The translations under genes were made by a program, and so were the position numbers. A stretch of DNA of 64,000 nt from Spirometra erinaceieuropaei (lineage: Eukaryota; Platyhelminthes; Cestoda; Diphyllobothriidea; Diphyllobothriidae). The stretch is taken from positions 813,807 to 877,806 of the forward strand of contig CACRXP010000115.1 of the NCBI GenBank assembly GCA_902702965.1, read 5' to 3'. Within the stretch, counting starts at the first letter, position 1. Each line of letters begins with the position of its first letter. The notes beneath the pieces were generated by a model. The model did no database searches and had not been told where the DNA came from. It saw nothing but the letters and a program-made list of their open reading frames with translations. Shown in pieces: positions 1-11,640 of the stretch.

Positions 1-1140
1 TGCGTAGCCCAACGGCTACAGGACAATCCTGTTCGTATCCCAGCGCAGCACGTTATAAAACTGCTCAAACTCTGTCCTCAGGACTATTGCAAGGTCGACA
101 ATAAGTACTACCAACAGGTGAAGAGAAGTTCAATATCCCCAATATCCTGTTTACTCGCCAAACTAGTGCTACAGCGACTAGAACATGAGGTTTTTCAAAC
201 TTTCATCCCAAAATGTTGCTCCGCTATGCCGACGACACCTTTGTCGTAATAAAGAACCGCGAAGTCGAAAGGCTACATCGAAGACTGAACGATGTCTTTC
301 CGGCCATACAATTCACCCGCGAAGAGGCAGCAGGAGACAGTCTGTCGTTTTTGGACGTAAAAATGCAAAGGCTGGAGCACGGTAATCTCGCAACTAGCAT
401 CTCAAATCATCCTCAGTAATGGAAGCAATTACCCTGCGGCTTACAAAAGAAGCCGCGTCCGAACTATCTTCCACCGGGCCTACCGCTATTGCAGCAATGA
501 CGATCTGCTGAAGAAAGAAATGGGTTATCTATATCGGCTATTTCGATCTAACGGGTACCCGGTCTGTTTTGTGAAGAACTGCCTCAGGCGTCAGGCACAA
601 CCTCCAGGCCCCTCCTCAGTTGGAGAAACCGTGACCCAGAAATTCTTGGCCCAGCCCTATATGCAGGGGACATCAGTTCGGTACCGGCGTTTAACACAAG
701 CCTGCATCCGTGCTGCGCAGAGTCTTAACTCGAGTAAAGGCTTCTATCCCCAAAGAGGAACAGACTAACGTCATCTAGCGCATCCCGTGTGCCAATTTTT
801 CCTGCGTATATGTTGGTCATACAGGACGACGCCTGGGAACTCGAATTAATGAACACAAACTAGCTGTCTGTCGCCGTAATCAACTGTCCCTCGTCTTTGC
901 TCACGCACTCCAGTGCGACCACCGTTTCAATTGGGATAACACTGAGGTTATCGCCACGGCCAACAAAAAACGGGCGAGAGAATTCTAGAGGCATGGCAGT
1001 TTATCGCGGACAGCATCAACCACCACGTCGACCTAGACGACCATTATGAGGGCCTTAGATCACGCTTCACTGAGCGGGACCCCACGCCGCATCAACAGCC
1101 GTTAATCCAGGCGCCCGCAGTTCCGCCAACCTGCCATTCT
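1..1140 (+). pseudogene. Penelope-like element relic: RT C-terminal part plus GIY-YIG endonuclease
   Basis: This is a decayed Penelope-like retroelement (PLE), read on the plus strand and cut by the window start. The RT part reads DNKYYQQVKRSSISPISCLL at about 98-157, followed by LRYADDTFVVI with the catalytic YADD box at 225-236 and SLSFLDVKMQ near 345. After several stops and frameshifts a GIY-YIG nuclease domain follows: CVYVGHTGRRL from 803, then EHKLAV near 850, an HRFNWDN segment near 922 and an REF/LEAW segment interrupted by a frame change near 985. In PLEs these two domains make one protein that copies RNA at nicked DNA or telomeres. Here no frame is intact, so it is a dead copy. A hammerhead-like motif lies ~160 bases past the last recognisable coding. 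The family call is firm; the exact PLE clade is not assigned. Confidence 0.8.
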
Positions 1141-1303
1141 CCCTCCTCGTAAAGGTTCCCCCCCCCCCTTCCTGCCCTCCCGGCTCAGAACCCAGCATGA
1201 ATCCCTACCCGCATACCTCCTCACACTAATGGTCCGCCCGTCAATGTTTGTCCTGTCGCGTCTACTAGTCTAGTGTGACTGTCTCACTCTCTCTTCTTCA
1301 TTT

Positions 1304-1344
1304 CGTCTGACGACGGGTTGGTGTCACCAATTCGAAAAGTCACG
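1304..1344 (+). ncRNA. Hammerhead-like ribozyme motif at PLE 3' end (degenerate)
   Basis: The core reads CTGACGA (1307-1313), then a 7-bp stem II of GGGTTGG (1315-1321) with CCAATTC (1327-1333, including two G-U pairs) around a five-base loop, then GAAA (1334-1337), A, and GTC (1339-1341). CGT just before the core (1304-1306) can pair with ACG just after GTC (1342-1344) as stem I. Compared with the hammerhead consensus CUGANGA...GAAA, core positions are kept, but helix III is reduced to AAGU, which is a mutated form of the palindromic ACGU seen in sister copies. Hammerheads are known in PLEs of many animals. Activity in this copy is unlikely or weak. Confidence 0.5.
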
Positions 1345-3945
1345 AGCACAACTCGACTTTTTTTGAAGAACCTTTTCCCGTTTCATTTACGAATATATTA
1401 ATATATATTGACAAATTATTAATGATAGGAAGTTATTCGGAATTAACTAACGCGTTACAGGCGGTCCCCAATCACAAAAGACAACGATCAGTCTTGCCGT
1501 ACACTAAGAGAGTGCTACTATTTGCTCGTAAGACTGTACACAGTGAGAATACGTCAGTATTTTCTCTGTTGACTGCTGCATTTGGTCAAGTTTTCACTCT
1601 ACTTCTCCCGTGACTCCACCCAGTTTCTGTCAGCCAGATGTTTTTTTAAATTTCCCTATTTCTTTTGTCAATTTCCGTGGTTTATTTTGCGGAACTGAGT
1701 CACGAGTTATTCTCTTCCCTTCAGTTCCTTTACGGTGCATTTTGGAAAGCCCTTAAACTACTGTTGGACGTAGGCAATTTCAGTATTCTGTTTTAACGAA
1801 AACTGGCTTTGCTGACGACATTTGTTCATTCGCCGTTTTCTGGCCATTATTTGAATGACTGTTTTCGTTGAAATACTCAGTTAAATACAACTGTGTTGGT
1901 TTAGCCTCCAAAATGTCTAATTGCTTCTTTACAACCACACGCTTAAGGTTTTTGAAATAAGAGCCATCCTGCCGTCGATGTCTTTCGTATTGTCGCATGT
2001 TCCTACTGATACCTGTTTATGATTTATGCGGGTTTAAGTCTTCGCTTTCACCTTCTGGTTTTGATACGCCCGCACATGAAGCGAAGCAATGTTTTCTTTG
2101 CTAATCTACCGCAAAATGTCATGTTAGCATCGCGTGTCAAAACAGAATGATTTTACGTATCTGATCATGCTGAAATTTAATGTTTATCTACCGGCAAAAT
2201 CTATGGAAATTTAAATGACCCAATTGGGCAATTTAACATGCTTTTAATAATTTTGAGGAGCACATAACCATGAATATATTCACCGCTTGAAACAGGATCT
2301 CAGATACCATCATTCTCTTTGGGCAATTAACTGCATTTTGAGCGTTATTGGCTTTTTGTGGGCGTCCGAATTTTGGTCAGCGTATTCCGCGTGTACATTC
2401 GTCTGCGCTGGAAAATTCCTTTATTCCCTCATCAAATTCAGACCCCAGCGAGAAAACGACTAAAGATACATGCAGCACACTTTTAGATTGTTGACAAAAC
2501 TGGAATAATTCTAGAGTTGTAATACAATAAAGTGCTTTTCATTTTTAAATTTGGTATTCTTTACTTGTGTTGTTGACAGCCATTTTCCCTCCGTTGTCAT
2601 TTATGGTTCTTACAGCGTTTTGTAATGCCAAGCACTGACATTCTTGGGCATCATGAAACATCCTATTTAACATTCTGTTTAAACATTGCTTCTCAGCTTA
2701 AAAATTGCTGTCATTTTCATGGCTGAAAACATGGCTGTTAAGAAGCCCATAAAATATATAAAGATGCAAGTTCTGCCGCGCTCGGAGAATCTTTTGAGCA
2801 CAGTCTTTGTCGATGGACCTTCTAAACGTGAGATTTAACAGCTTCCAACAGTCCTGTCACGACCTGCATGACCGATTTTTTTACCGCTTCCAAGTAAAGG
2901 GAGTCAAACATTACGCTGTCAATAAAAATTGTTTAATTAATGCTCTCGTCTATAGACCATGTCACATTGTCATTTCTAATAAACGAGCATGATGCCGTAC
3001 CATAAACCGCGAACGATCACGTTCACACTAAACGCACAGTTTTTCGGTCAGCTAAGGCATCTTATTTAAATGTGCTCTCTAACCCACACAGTTTTTGTCG
3101 GTAAATGTGCATTGTCTGCACATTACGCAAAGTACCGTTAGCAGCATAGCATTCGTTCATTCGGACTACCTTTCTCGATAGTGTGGTCAAGCCTTGCAAT
3201 GCACCGTTTCCACTGGCAACGCTCGAAAATATGAGGTCTAGCCAATTTAGAAATTTGTATACTATAAGTCGTCTTACACACACATTTCCCTGAGATTTGC
3301 TGGTACATTTTCTGTTGTATCCCGATCACCCTGGTATTATTAAACTCCTTCAGAGGATTGTTATGGAAATTCGATATACCTCCGTCGACTATTAACTTAT
3401 TTTAATTTCGTACGACTGCAAGCAATGTAGTTGAATTCGTTTAAAACAATCGCTTGGACTACCTCTGAACGTAAGCAACTTCATAATCTCCAGCAACACC
3501 TTTAAGTAAATTCGCTGTGTGCAAAGCTTAGAATTCCTGTCTATATTTTTAATATCTTAGCTGTTAGAGTCTGAATGCATTTTGCGAAACATTCAGGAAC
3601 CAATCTTATCAAATGTTAATCTAAAATATGAAACGTTTTCAATGAGGAAAAATTATCTTAATAGGTTTATGATATTTATTCTCTTGTGCATATTCCATAA
3701 TATTTCAGAACCAAAAAGATGTTGGCTTTTTCATTTATTTTATTCCGACTAACTTTAAAAACCATATTACCAAAAAAGGACTACTTAAATTGTTTTCATT
3801 TTAATTAAATTTAATTAGCTCTATAAATCTAGCTTTTATAATGTACAAAACATGGTTATTGTCTGCTTTTTGAGTCTTTGCTTGCGGTTGGAATTACGTT
3901 CGTTTACAGCTACCGTCTGTAGTTGCTGAAATATCTTGGAATTAT
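1345..3945. other. AT-rich DNA without recognisable gene
   Basis: All frames are closed every few dozen codons. I see no domain, no RNA gene and no clear repeat boundary. An AT run of the form ATATATTAATATATATTG lies near 1390-1410. Confidence 0.6.
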
Positions 3946-3949
3946 GTGC

Positions 3950-4490
3950 ACCGTGATAAGTATTGCAAAGCTACTTAAGTAATGCTGTGGATTCGTAAAA
4001 GCACTTCCGATTTTCTTTTAACATTTCTTGAGTTATAAAATCAACCGTACGTTACGTTGAGTACAGTGAACTACTAATGTTACACCGATCTCAGAATACC
4101 CAATTTTTAAGCATGAGTTGTAATAAAAACAAACTTTTCTACCACAGAATTAAGAAAACATATATTTTTGCGCCGCTTTTCTATAAAACACATTTGAATT
4201 TACAAGGGCCGTGAAAAAATCAGTTAGAAATATTCATGCTGTTTTCGTAGTTATTTTGTCGCAGTGTTTATTGTTGAAGTCGGGCGGGAAGACGTTCGTT
4301 CAAAAGCAGTTATTATGTAGTTAACTCAGAGTTATTAACATCACATCTTTACTTTAGTAATATTTTCTAGTCGAAAATGGTTTTCAGAGTCCCGGTTAAA
4401 AGTTCACGAATTAGCCCATTTACTGTATGTCACGTTGAGCACAAGAATTTACTGATGATGCACCTATCTCAGAATAGCCCGGTAAACGGT
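3950..4490. repeat. Two direct copies of a MITE right end
   Basis: Segments starting near 3960 and 4345 align with an offset of about 385 bases. Both carry a TTTAGTAAT/TTAAGTAAT block, a CTTGAGTTA / CGAATTAGCCCATTTACTG end, ACGTTGAG and the shared phrase ATCTCAGAATA. The end resembles the right terminus of the TA-flanked MITE family at 30.7, 42.9, 44.2 and 52.2 kb. No matching left ends were located, so these are probably truncated or tandem copies. Confidence 0.45.
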
Positions 4491-5442
4491 CCATCGCGTC
4501 TTGCTTAGAAACGGTACTATGAGCCTTTCGGAGTTTGCTTTGGTACTCGCCAGCGCGCGTGAATACCTTTATCGTCTTCGGCTCGTAAATGGAACCCGCC
4601 TGGTGTCAGTGTGAAGCCAGTTAACACTGCAGGTTCTAAAGATTGGTTGCAGGCGTACACACCTCTCGCACAAACACGCAACTTGCGTCGAGACTGACAA
4701 CATTAGCGCTGACTGAAATGATTATTGCTGCTAACCATCGAGCTAGTTATACTACTCCATGCTGCGGAAAAAATTGTGAAACTCAGACTGTCTCTCTGAT
4801 CTAGTAGCTGCTTCCTGTCAGCAATCGTACTTTTAAGCCTCCCAAGGATCTACTGTACGTTTCCTGCACTTATGACGCCACCCGACCTAACCCAAAATAT
4901 AATTTTATCCGCACTTCCTTTTCTATAACCGCGGTTTCGTGTGATGGCAGTATGAGGCGACTTCTATAAATATGACTGGATATAACCATGGCAATGCTGA
5001 CAGCAGCCATACGCATCGATATAAAACAGAACATGTTCAGCATTATACCCGATGACATTGTTCTCAGCAGGCTGTGGACCAGGACAGTCGGCTTGAATGT
5101 TCCTCTCACTCTTCTTACTACATTGCATGCCATTTTTTGTCTTTCAGTGGGGGATTCACGTTATTTCCCAAGATACTGTTCTTAGGGCCAACTGCAGCGC
5201 TGTTAAGTCCCTATGGTTATTCATGAAACCCTACCAGTCACCGGGAGCAATTCATTTCTCTTATTATGCTTGTTTTGTCATTAATACAGTAGTCTTGAGG
5301 TTAAAGTAATGCTTCTGTCGACATTATTGCCTGTTTAAGGGTAATTTTAACCATTTCAGAACAGGTTGCCGTGGTAAGAGCTAAGATCTTAAAATTGAAA
5401 TTTAAAGTATTCCCGGGACAGTGCCTTTTTTAATATGACGTA
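4491..5442. other. No recognisable gene
   Basis: Overlapping short ORFs on both strands near 4870-5310 have no recognisable domain and mutually exclusive frames. I treat them as chance ORFs in mid-GC DNA. Confidence 0.5.
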
Positions 5443-5520
5443 GTGTGGATTGAGCGGTTAAGGAAGTCGCTACATCCCGTTAGATTAATGCATAAAAATT
5501 CCGTTTCGAAGCCGTGGTAG
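5443..5520 (+). repeat. tRNA-like (Leu/Ser-type) SINE head or tRNA relic
   Basis: The stretch holds an A-box-like GATTGAGCGGTTAAGG near 5449-5463 and a B-box-like CGTTTCGAAGCC near 5502-5513, at a spacing typical of tRNA-derived SINE promoters. The A-box wording resembles type II tRNAs such as Leu or Ser. The acceptor and anticodon stems do not fold, so it is not a functional tRNA. No second copy was found in this window. Confidence 0.35.
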
Positions 5521-6420
5521 TTTCATGAATACGTGCTGAGAAGTCATTTTGTCAAGTTGCACCGTCCGAACACGGTAAATGATCAATCTTATAAAATGCT
5601 AACCGTAATACTTTTATGCATTTTCGGCATAAATGGATTCCTTAGACAGACTTCAAATATTGATCACCCTGTTAAATAATCCCTTTATATACCAGAAACC
5701 CAGAGGTAAGGGCATAGGAACGTACCTATTTTTGGTCGCCTGCGTACATTGCGCTTTGGTTAAAACAAGTAATATTTGAAGTGAATTTTTATTGATTTTT
5801 GACGAACGTGCAATTTTGATTACTGTCTGTTAGAAAAACATGCATAAACCTGTCCACATATAAGCTCATGTGGTAAAAAACACTCCTTTTTAATGTATAT
5901 GGGAAAATAAGGGTGTAGTTAAGTTTGACATATGGTTTTCGTCACCTGAGTAATTTTCAGCCTTATCAACCGTAGCGTTTGGATAAAGGGTCTCCCGTCT
6001 TCGTGCTCCATGCCTTCAGTATAGGCAAATTAAAAGTTCATGTGGTTTTGCAAAAAAGTGGACGACGTTGTCCATGTCATGCACGGTCACCGAAAATCTC
6101 ATGATTGGAGGCCTTTTTAAAAACAACGGATATCATCTCTTTGAATTTAAAATTTGGTGACGACATCGGTCTAAACGGCATGCTAACACAAAAGATAAGT
6201 TGTATGCATACGTTTTATAAAATATAACTGAAATTATAAGAGCACGACAATTAATAAATAAGTACATTATATCTCAGTTGCAACATTTTTCACTAGTGCA
6301 TTTTTCTCAGGCTCAATATGGGCATTTCATGTGAACTAAACTGTAGTATGATGCCGAAATCATAAGTAAGAAGTATCCAGAACTAAAACGGAAAAGATAG
6401 ACCTGTTGTTTTGGTTTCGT
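5521..6420. other. AT-rich DNA without recognisable gene
   Basis: No coding, RNA or clear repeat signal was seen here. Confidence 0.55.
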
Positions 6421-6424
6421 GGTT

Positions 6425-6665
6425 GGGTTATTTTCCGGGTTTGAGTTAGTGCCTAAGAAAGACTGGCTGAGACTTCCGCCTTGGGTTAGGGTTTGTAGTG
6501 TAGTTTAGGTCGGGGTTAGGGTAGTGTTACGGTTAAGGCTTTAGTAAGGGTTATCGTTAAGATTAGGTCATGGGTTTCACTCATGATAAAGGTTAGGGTT
6601 GGGATTTTGGTGATGGTTTAAGGTACGGTTACAATTAGGGCTGGGTTAATCGTTAGAGTTGGATT
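6425..6665 (+). repeat. Degenerate interstitial telomere-like array (TTAGGG variants, G-rich on plus strand)
   Basis: About 240 bases are built from drifting variants of GGGTTAGGGT, such as GTTAGGGT, GTTAGGGC, GGTTACGG, GGTTATCG and GGTTACAATTAGGGC. TTAGGG is the usual metazoan, including flatworm, telomere unit. Strong decay of the units shows the array is old and not a chromosome end. Confidence 0.7.
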
Positions 6666-6669
6666 TTGC

Positions 6670-9282
6670 GCTAAGTTTGAGCTATTGTTGCCGCGCCTTT
6701 TCTGTCAGTCAGGCCTTTTGCAGGGATTCCAAGCTTTATTCCATTTTGCGGCTAATTTGTCATACAGTGGCTGTTTATTCAGTTTCCGCAGCAAGCGAGT
6801 CAGCATCAAAATCCCTATTAAGTATCTCGGCCTAATTGCAAACACTTAACAAAATATTGTTCAATATTTCGTGAGTTAAGTCACTACCTTATAGATGTTC
6901 TTCGAATTGAAGTTTGAACAGAGAAAAAGTACGAAACGCTGTTCGCCAGTTATGCCGTCGAAAAACAATATCCTCTTTTAAAGTAATCCTTACGGCTTAG
7001 TGTTAACATAATATGAGGAAATGCGAGCTCATGCCTATCATTCGTCATTCGAGGCGAAGCAAATACCTTTTGTCCTTCAGGCACTAAACAGCGTAAAGGT
7101 ATTCTGCCTCGGTCATGTTGAAAGGACCGGCTCGCAGAGTGGATATAACCCGGGCCAAACAATTAGGGCACTTACGTTGTTTTCAGTCAGCCGTGAGCAG
7201 CACCACCACGCTGCTCAAAAATGCAGTTAACTCTCTCCTCCTCCCCTCGGATGAAACAGTGCGCTGTCCGCTCGCTTACTTTTATTCACCATCCACGCTT
7301 CATACAAAATGCAATGCCGATGTACATAAGCAGAAATTATGCGCAAATTTCCCGCCATTTTCATTTCAGTAGTAATAGCAGCCGCTGGTAATTAAAGGGA
7401 GAACGGCTCATCAGAGAAAAAGATAGCCGTAGTAAAAATGCAAGTAACCATGACGCCCGAAATGCTGAAGTTCGTCGCATGCTGTTCTTTTATATTTTGT
7501 TATGCGCTAACGGTTAGGTAGGTTCTGATATTTTAGTAATCAAAATACCTTTGAACAATATTTTTAAATCAATACTTGCAGGCTATTTGGCTTTTCGACA
7601 AAAAAATCTGAAGTAACAAATCTAACCACACTAATATTATGTACCAACGTAGTTTATTGTCAAACGTTCTTATGAGAAGCATGTTCATAGGAGTATTTGA
7701 AAAGAGGATATAAGTATCGCAGTTAAATGCGAACTAGTTCCCATTTTATTAAACGCGGTCAAGCTAAAATCGCGCATGCTTTGCTATGTTGGGCGCGCAA
7801 AGCTGGAAACTCCTGTACAAAAAGAGGTCTTGTGTTTACTGTCAAAGGCATTTAAGTGGAGGAAATGACAATGGACTCACTAATCTGTTACTTGGTGGCT
7901 AATACCGTTTTTTTATTCACAAACTGGGTTTTTTTACCATGTTTGAGTACGAACGTTTGAGTATCATTGTCTCCATCAAACAATACCAGATGTGCATATA
8001 GGAACCGTTTTTCTGGTAAGTAATTAAAAATATAGCTGGCCGAGAAGAATACTTTAAGCCTCCTTAATTCTTTCGTTGAGCATATTGACTGAGAGGAGGA
8101 CGTTAACCGATCGCGTTACGGAACACGCGCATCCCGTTGTGCCTTAGAGCTCTTTCCCAAGCCCCGTTAGTAGTCGCACAACGGCGCGCAATATAAACAG
8201 AATAGCATTACCGAAAAAGATAAGATAGACCGGAATAGTCATTTTTTGGCTTATTCGCCGTCATCAGTCATTCGTTACCAGCCCCAAAGTATGGAACATC
8301 AATACATCGATCCCAGGATTTGTTGGTTAGAAACACAACGCTTCTAAACACTGAGTTACGGGTTTGTTGTCTTGTCCGTTTTGGACGGGTATATACCATG
8401 CCTATTTAGTGATTGTTGGTCGGGATCTGGAGACTTGCTGCAGTGAACAGGAGTACCCGGAGTCAAAAGTATAAAACCCTCTAAACGTGCTGCAAGGGGA
8501 CGTCTCTCCACCAGAATTCATCGACCAGTGCATGCAAAACGATCCAAAAAGCCAAGACCTACCAAAAGCATACTTCGGTGTGAATCGTTTTACCTAGTCC
8601 ACACAAGCTGTTTTGGCTACTGTAATCTCATCTCAAATCTCACAGGAATGAAATCGTTAGAAGGTCGAATTGTTCGGATCAGAGGTTGACAAAGCTATGC
8701 TATCAGTTGAAAACAATAAACGTCACTACTAACAGCGCACTGCAGTAGATTCAACTACGTCAGGTTCATTAACATGAAGAATTCTCTGATATGTCATCAA
8801 TATTGATTTCCTGTTGTAATTGTCACTCATTCTCTATTTCCGACACACCGGTCAACATGTTCTAACCTGTCAACTGACCACTGATAGGGTTGAAAGCAGA
8901 AACGAAAGCGGTGTGAACATCAAAATTTAGGACATGTAGCCAAACTCCCTATGCGCAGAGAAGCCAGCGTAACATATTAGTCTAACCATTCCACTTCATT
9001 AACGTCTCTAAAGCGCAACCAATACTTGAAGCCAAATTGTTAACAGTCATGTTGATTTGTACAGGTGGAAATCAAAGACGTGATACATCCAGTCGGATAG
9101 GGTTCTCCTTTGTCGACCGCCTCGCTTATTCCTCTAAATGCATTTTCACTAGCTAACTCAGAAAATGCGTAAAAATTAAGCCTATCGAACCGACTAAAAG
9201 CCTCCTGGTGGATAAGAACATGACAATTATCAAAGCAAACCGCCCTGGCAGTACCAAGAAGGCGTAAATCTATTTATTAATG
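6670..9282. other. Unannotated AT-rich DNA
   Basis: ORFs of up to 85 codons near 6950-7370 overlap on opposite strands and show no domain. No gene, RNA or repeat is supported in this stretch. Confidence 0.5.
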
Positions 9283-9470
9283 AGCCCGTAGCTCAGTGGT
9301 TAGGTCGTTAGACTTTTAACGAAGAGGTCGCGGTATCGAGTTCCAGGGTTTACACGTCCCGGGGTTGGGTATGGCTGGCTGGAAACGGCTTAAAAGCCAG
9401 AAATGTTCATTTCAGTCACCCTTGTCTTTGTTAATTTTCACTCCGCCTATCTTGTACACCCCTATTGCGG
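9283..9470 (+). repeat. tRNA-Lys-derived SINE, copy 1
   Basis: The head reads like a tRNA: an A box TAGCTCAGTGG at 9289-9299, an anticodon-loop-like CTTTTAA at 9312-9318 (Lys TTT) and a B box GGTATCGAGTTCC at 9332-9344. The anticodon stem and acceptor stem are broken, so this is a pol III-derived SINE head and not a working tRNA. The tail continues through GGGTTGGGTATGGCTGGCTG and CATTTCAGTCACCC to about 9470. The same tail appears in copy 2 about 310 bases downstream, which supports a mobile repeat over a lone tRNA pseudogene. Confidence 0.6.
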
Positions 9471-9604
9471 CTGCGAGCGGAGATCGAATGTGAAGCCCAA
9501 GCTCAACGAAAAGAATGCGTTACGTGGCACGATCGGTAAGCACCCCTAAAACAATGCATGTGCCTGATTGAACCTGAAATGACAAATAAACCCAGTACAT
9601 AGGA

Positions 9605-9755
9605 CGTTGAACATTAAGCAAACAGCTCGCGGAATCGAGCCCCTGCGTCTACACAGCCCAGGTTTGGCTATGATCAGCTGACAATGATTAATAATCCGGA
9701 AATGTCCACTTCAGTCTCTCTAGCCTTTGTCGGCAATGTTGACCTGCTTTTAACC
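9605..9755 (+). repeat. tRNA-derived SINE, copy 2 (5' decayed)
   Basis: This aligns with the second half of copy 1: CGCGGAATCGAGCCCC (B box region), GTCTACACAGCCCAGG, TTTGGCTATGATCAGCTGAC, GGAAATGTCCACTTCAGTC and CTTTGTCGGCAATGTTGACC match the copy-1 phrases in order. The A-box half is lost or unrecognisable. Confidence 0.5.
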
Positions 9756-11060
9756 ACCAACACTACCAGCTGAAAAACCAGGCAGAAACAAAAACTGCTG
9801 TCAGAAAAAAGTTGGAATATGATAAAAAACCAGACAGCAATTCGAGCTACAGAAGGCGTTCTTAATCATCCGCAAATTCAGCGGTAGCTTGAACGTATGA
9901 ACTAACAGATAACTGCAAAGCAGAATTCTGTTTACAAAAGGCTGCACTGCGTCTACGTTTTTCTATAGAAAACTTGGAACCAGCCAACATTTACATTTTC
10001 CATGAATGGAAGACCACTTATTTCTACAAGCTATCAAGGATATATCGTATAATGTGCTTACAATTTAAGGCGGATTTGAACCATAATGTCTCCTTTACAT
10101 ACAGCACAAATAAGTAAAGAGAAATTATTCTTAATTAATGGACAATTCATAGACATAAAAGACGCAAAAGTAAACTTTTTAACACCTGGAAAAACTCATT
10201 TTTTCAAGTTTATAACAGAATGCCATTTTAGGCAGTTGTCTCATTTTAGCCAAATAACATTAAGGATTTTATGAAAGTTGCAGATACGATTCGTTTTATT
10301 ATGAGCAAGAAGAAATGATAACTGAATTCTATGGTCGGTTGACGCAGCAAGCGCAGTTTTATAGCTTCTAAATTTATCAAAAACATGTGCGAAATCAAAG
10401 TTGAGTTGAAATACACAGAGCACACATTGTGCTCTAAAATACTGTTTGCTTTCAGAGTCGCTGTAAATTTCACTTGATATATAGGAAAATCAGAGAATAA
10501 AAAGGCTTATCCAACCAACACCCTGTCTTTAGTAGACGGGAAAAGAATTTTTAAGACAGTCCTTATTTCCGGTGGCAGAATGGCATGATAAAATAAAGCT
10601 AAATGGGCAGTACTGTGGTCCAGCGCGTGCAGAACATTTGTTTTCCATAAAAAATCGCCATAAAAGGCAGACTGATTGATTCATTGCGTGCCGTAATTCC
10701 GTTTGTTCTCAGCTTGCTTCTAGCGCATGCAAAATCTGTATCTTAGCTAGGCCTAATTTATGTCTGTTTATTTAAAATTGTCTAACAGCCCTCTACTAAC
10801 GCATAAGCAATCTACCCTAAACTGCAGCGTCCGCCTTAGAGGAAAAACAACGCATTTTCTTGTCACAAACTTTCTACAGTTGCACTATCAGCCTATTGAA
10901 TGGGACAGGGAGGGCTTAGGCGGTCCCCGCTAATTAACATTCTCATAATGAAACACCACGTTTGCAAGTAATTTAAATGCATGTCAGCGATAAGGATTAA
11001 TAGGCAGGAGGTAATCTTTACGACCTCAGAATCTGCCCAGTGTAGTTTTTTTTTCACTGA
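9756..11060. other. AT-rich DNA without recognisable gene
   Basis: Short overlapping ORFs near 10.1-10.5 kb are AT-driven and show no domain. Confidence 0.5.
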
Positions 11061-11064
11061 ATGT

Positions 11065-11640
11065 CTGCCTATAACCAAGATGACAGCACGTCTTGTCGGC
11101 TCATTGCAGGCGAAAGGGAGTGAAATTGGAAATATGATACGACGAGAAGCACAATTAGACTGTAGGCAACATGCAAACATGGATGAGGGGTAAGTTGTTT
11201 ATTCAGGTGCTCGTAGGTCCTACAACTGGAAATGTTACCTACTTTGCTCCGGCATCCGCAAAGATAGTAAATTATGACGCAAGACTGGAGGGAATTACGC
11301 GGGCCACTGTGCGCCGGCGTTGTATGGATAAATGGATTTGTTGAGTTCTCATCCAAGGTCCAAACTTCGAAAGGTGCTTGGGCAGCTTTGTTTCCTGAGT
11401 AGGCGATTATATTGATGACTTTTTAGTTAAATTCGTGATCCATATCGTAGGTGTGGAGATTCACTTGTAATAATTCGTCGCCCCGTAACACAAGCAGCTT
11501 ATTTTCGTGTGAGCATGATGAAACCACGCCTCCAGTTTTGCCTGTGTAGTTACAAGAGCACTCTTGGAATTGGATGCGATAAACTACTCCAGGATTTTGC
11601 CGCAACTTAATTTTCATAATGTTGCTGCGCATGGTTATTG
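11065..11640 (-). pseudogene. PLE fragment: GIY-YIG nuclease core
   Basis: On the minus strand 11,423-11,632 reads MKIKLRQNPGVVYRIQFQEC and then CSCNYTGKTGG, followed after a short gap by DMDHEFN. The order VVYRI / CNYxGxTG / HEF is the start of a PLE GIY-YIG domain, with the usual GETGR changed to GKTGG. Downstream on the same strand (11,350-11,069) the frame stays open but I recognise nothing in it. No RT motif is present, so the copy is 5' truncated. It differs in wording from the other GIY-YIG relics here and probably represents a separate lineage. Confidence 0.6.

Noticed and set aside
4448..4475. CTGATGA at 4.45 kb as a hammerhead core
   Set aside because: No stem II and no GAAA follow at the right distance.
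9283..9357. Functional tRNA-Lys gene
   Set aside because: Acceptor and anticodon stems do not pair, and the tail is shared with a second copy, so it is a SINE head.
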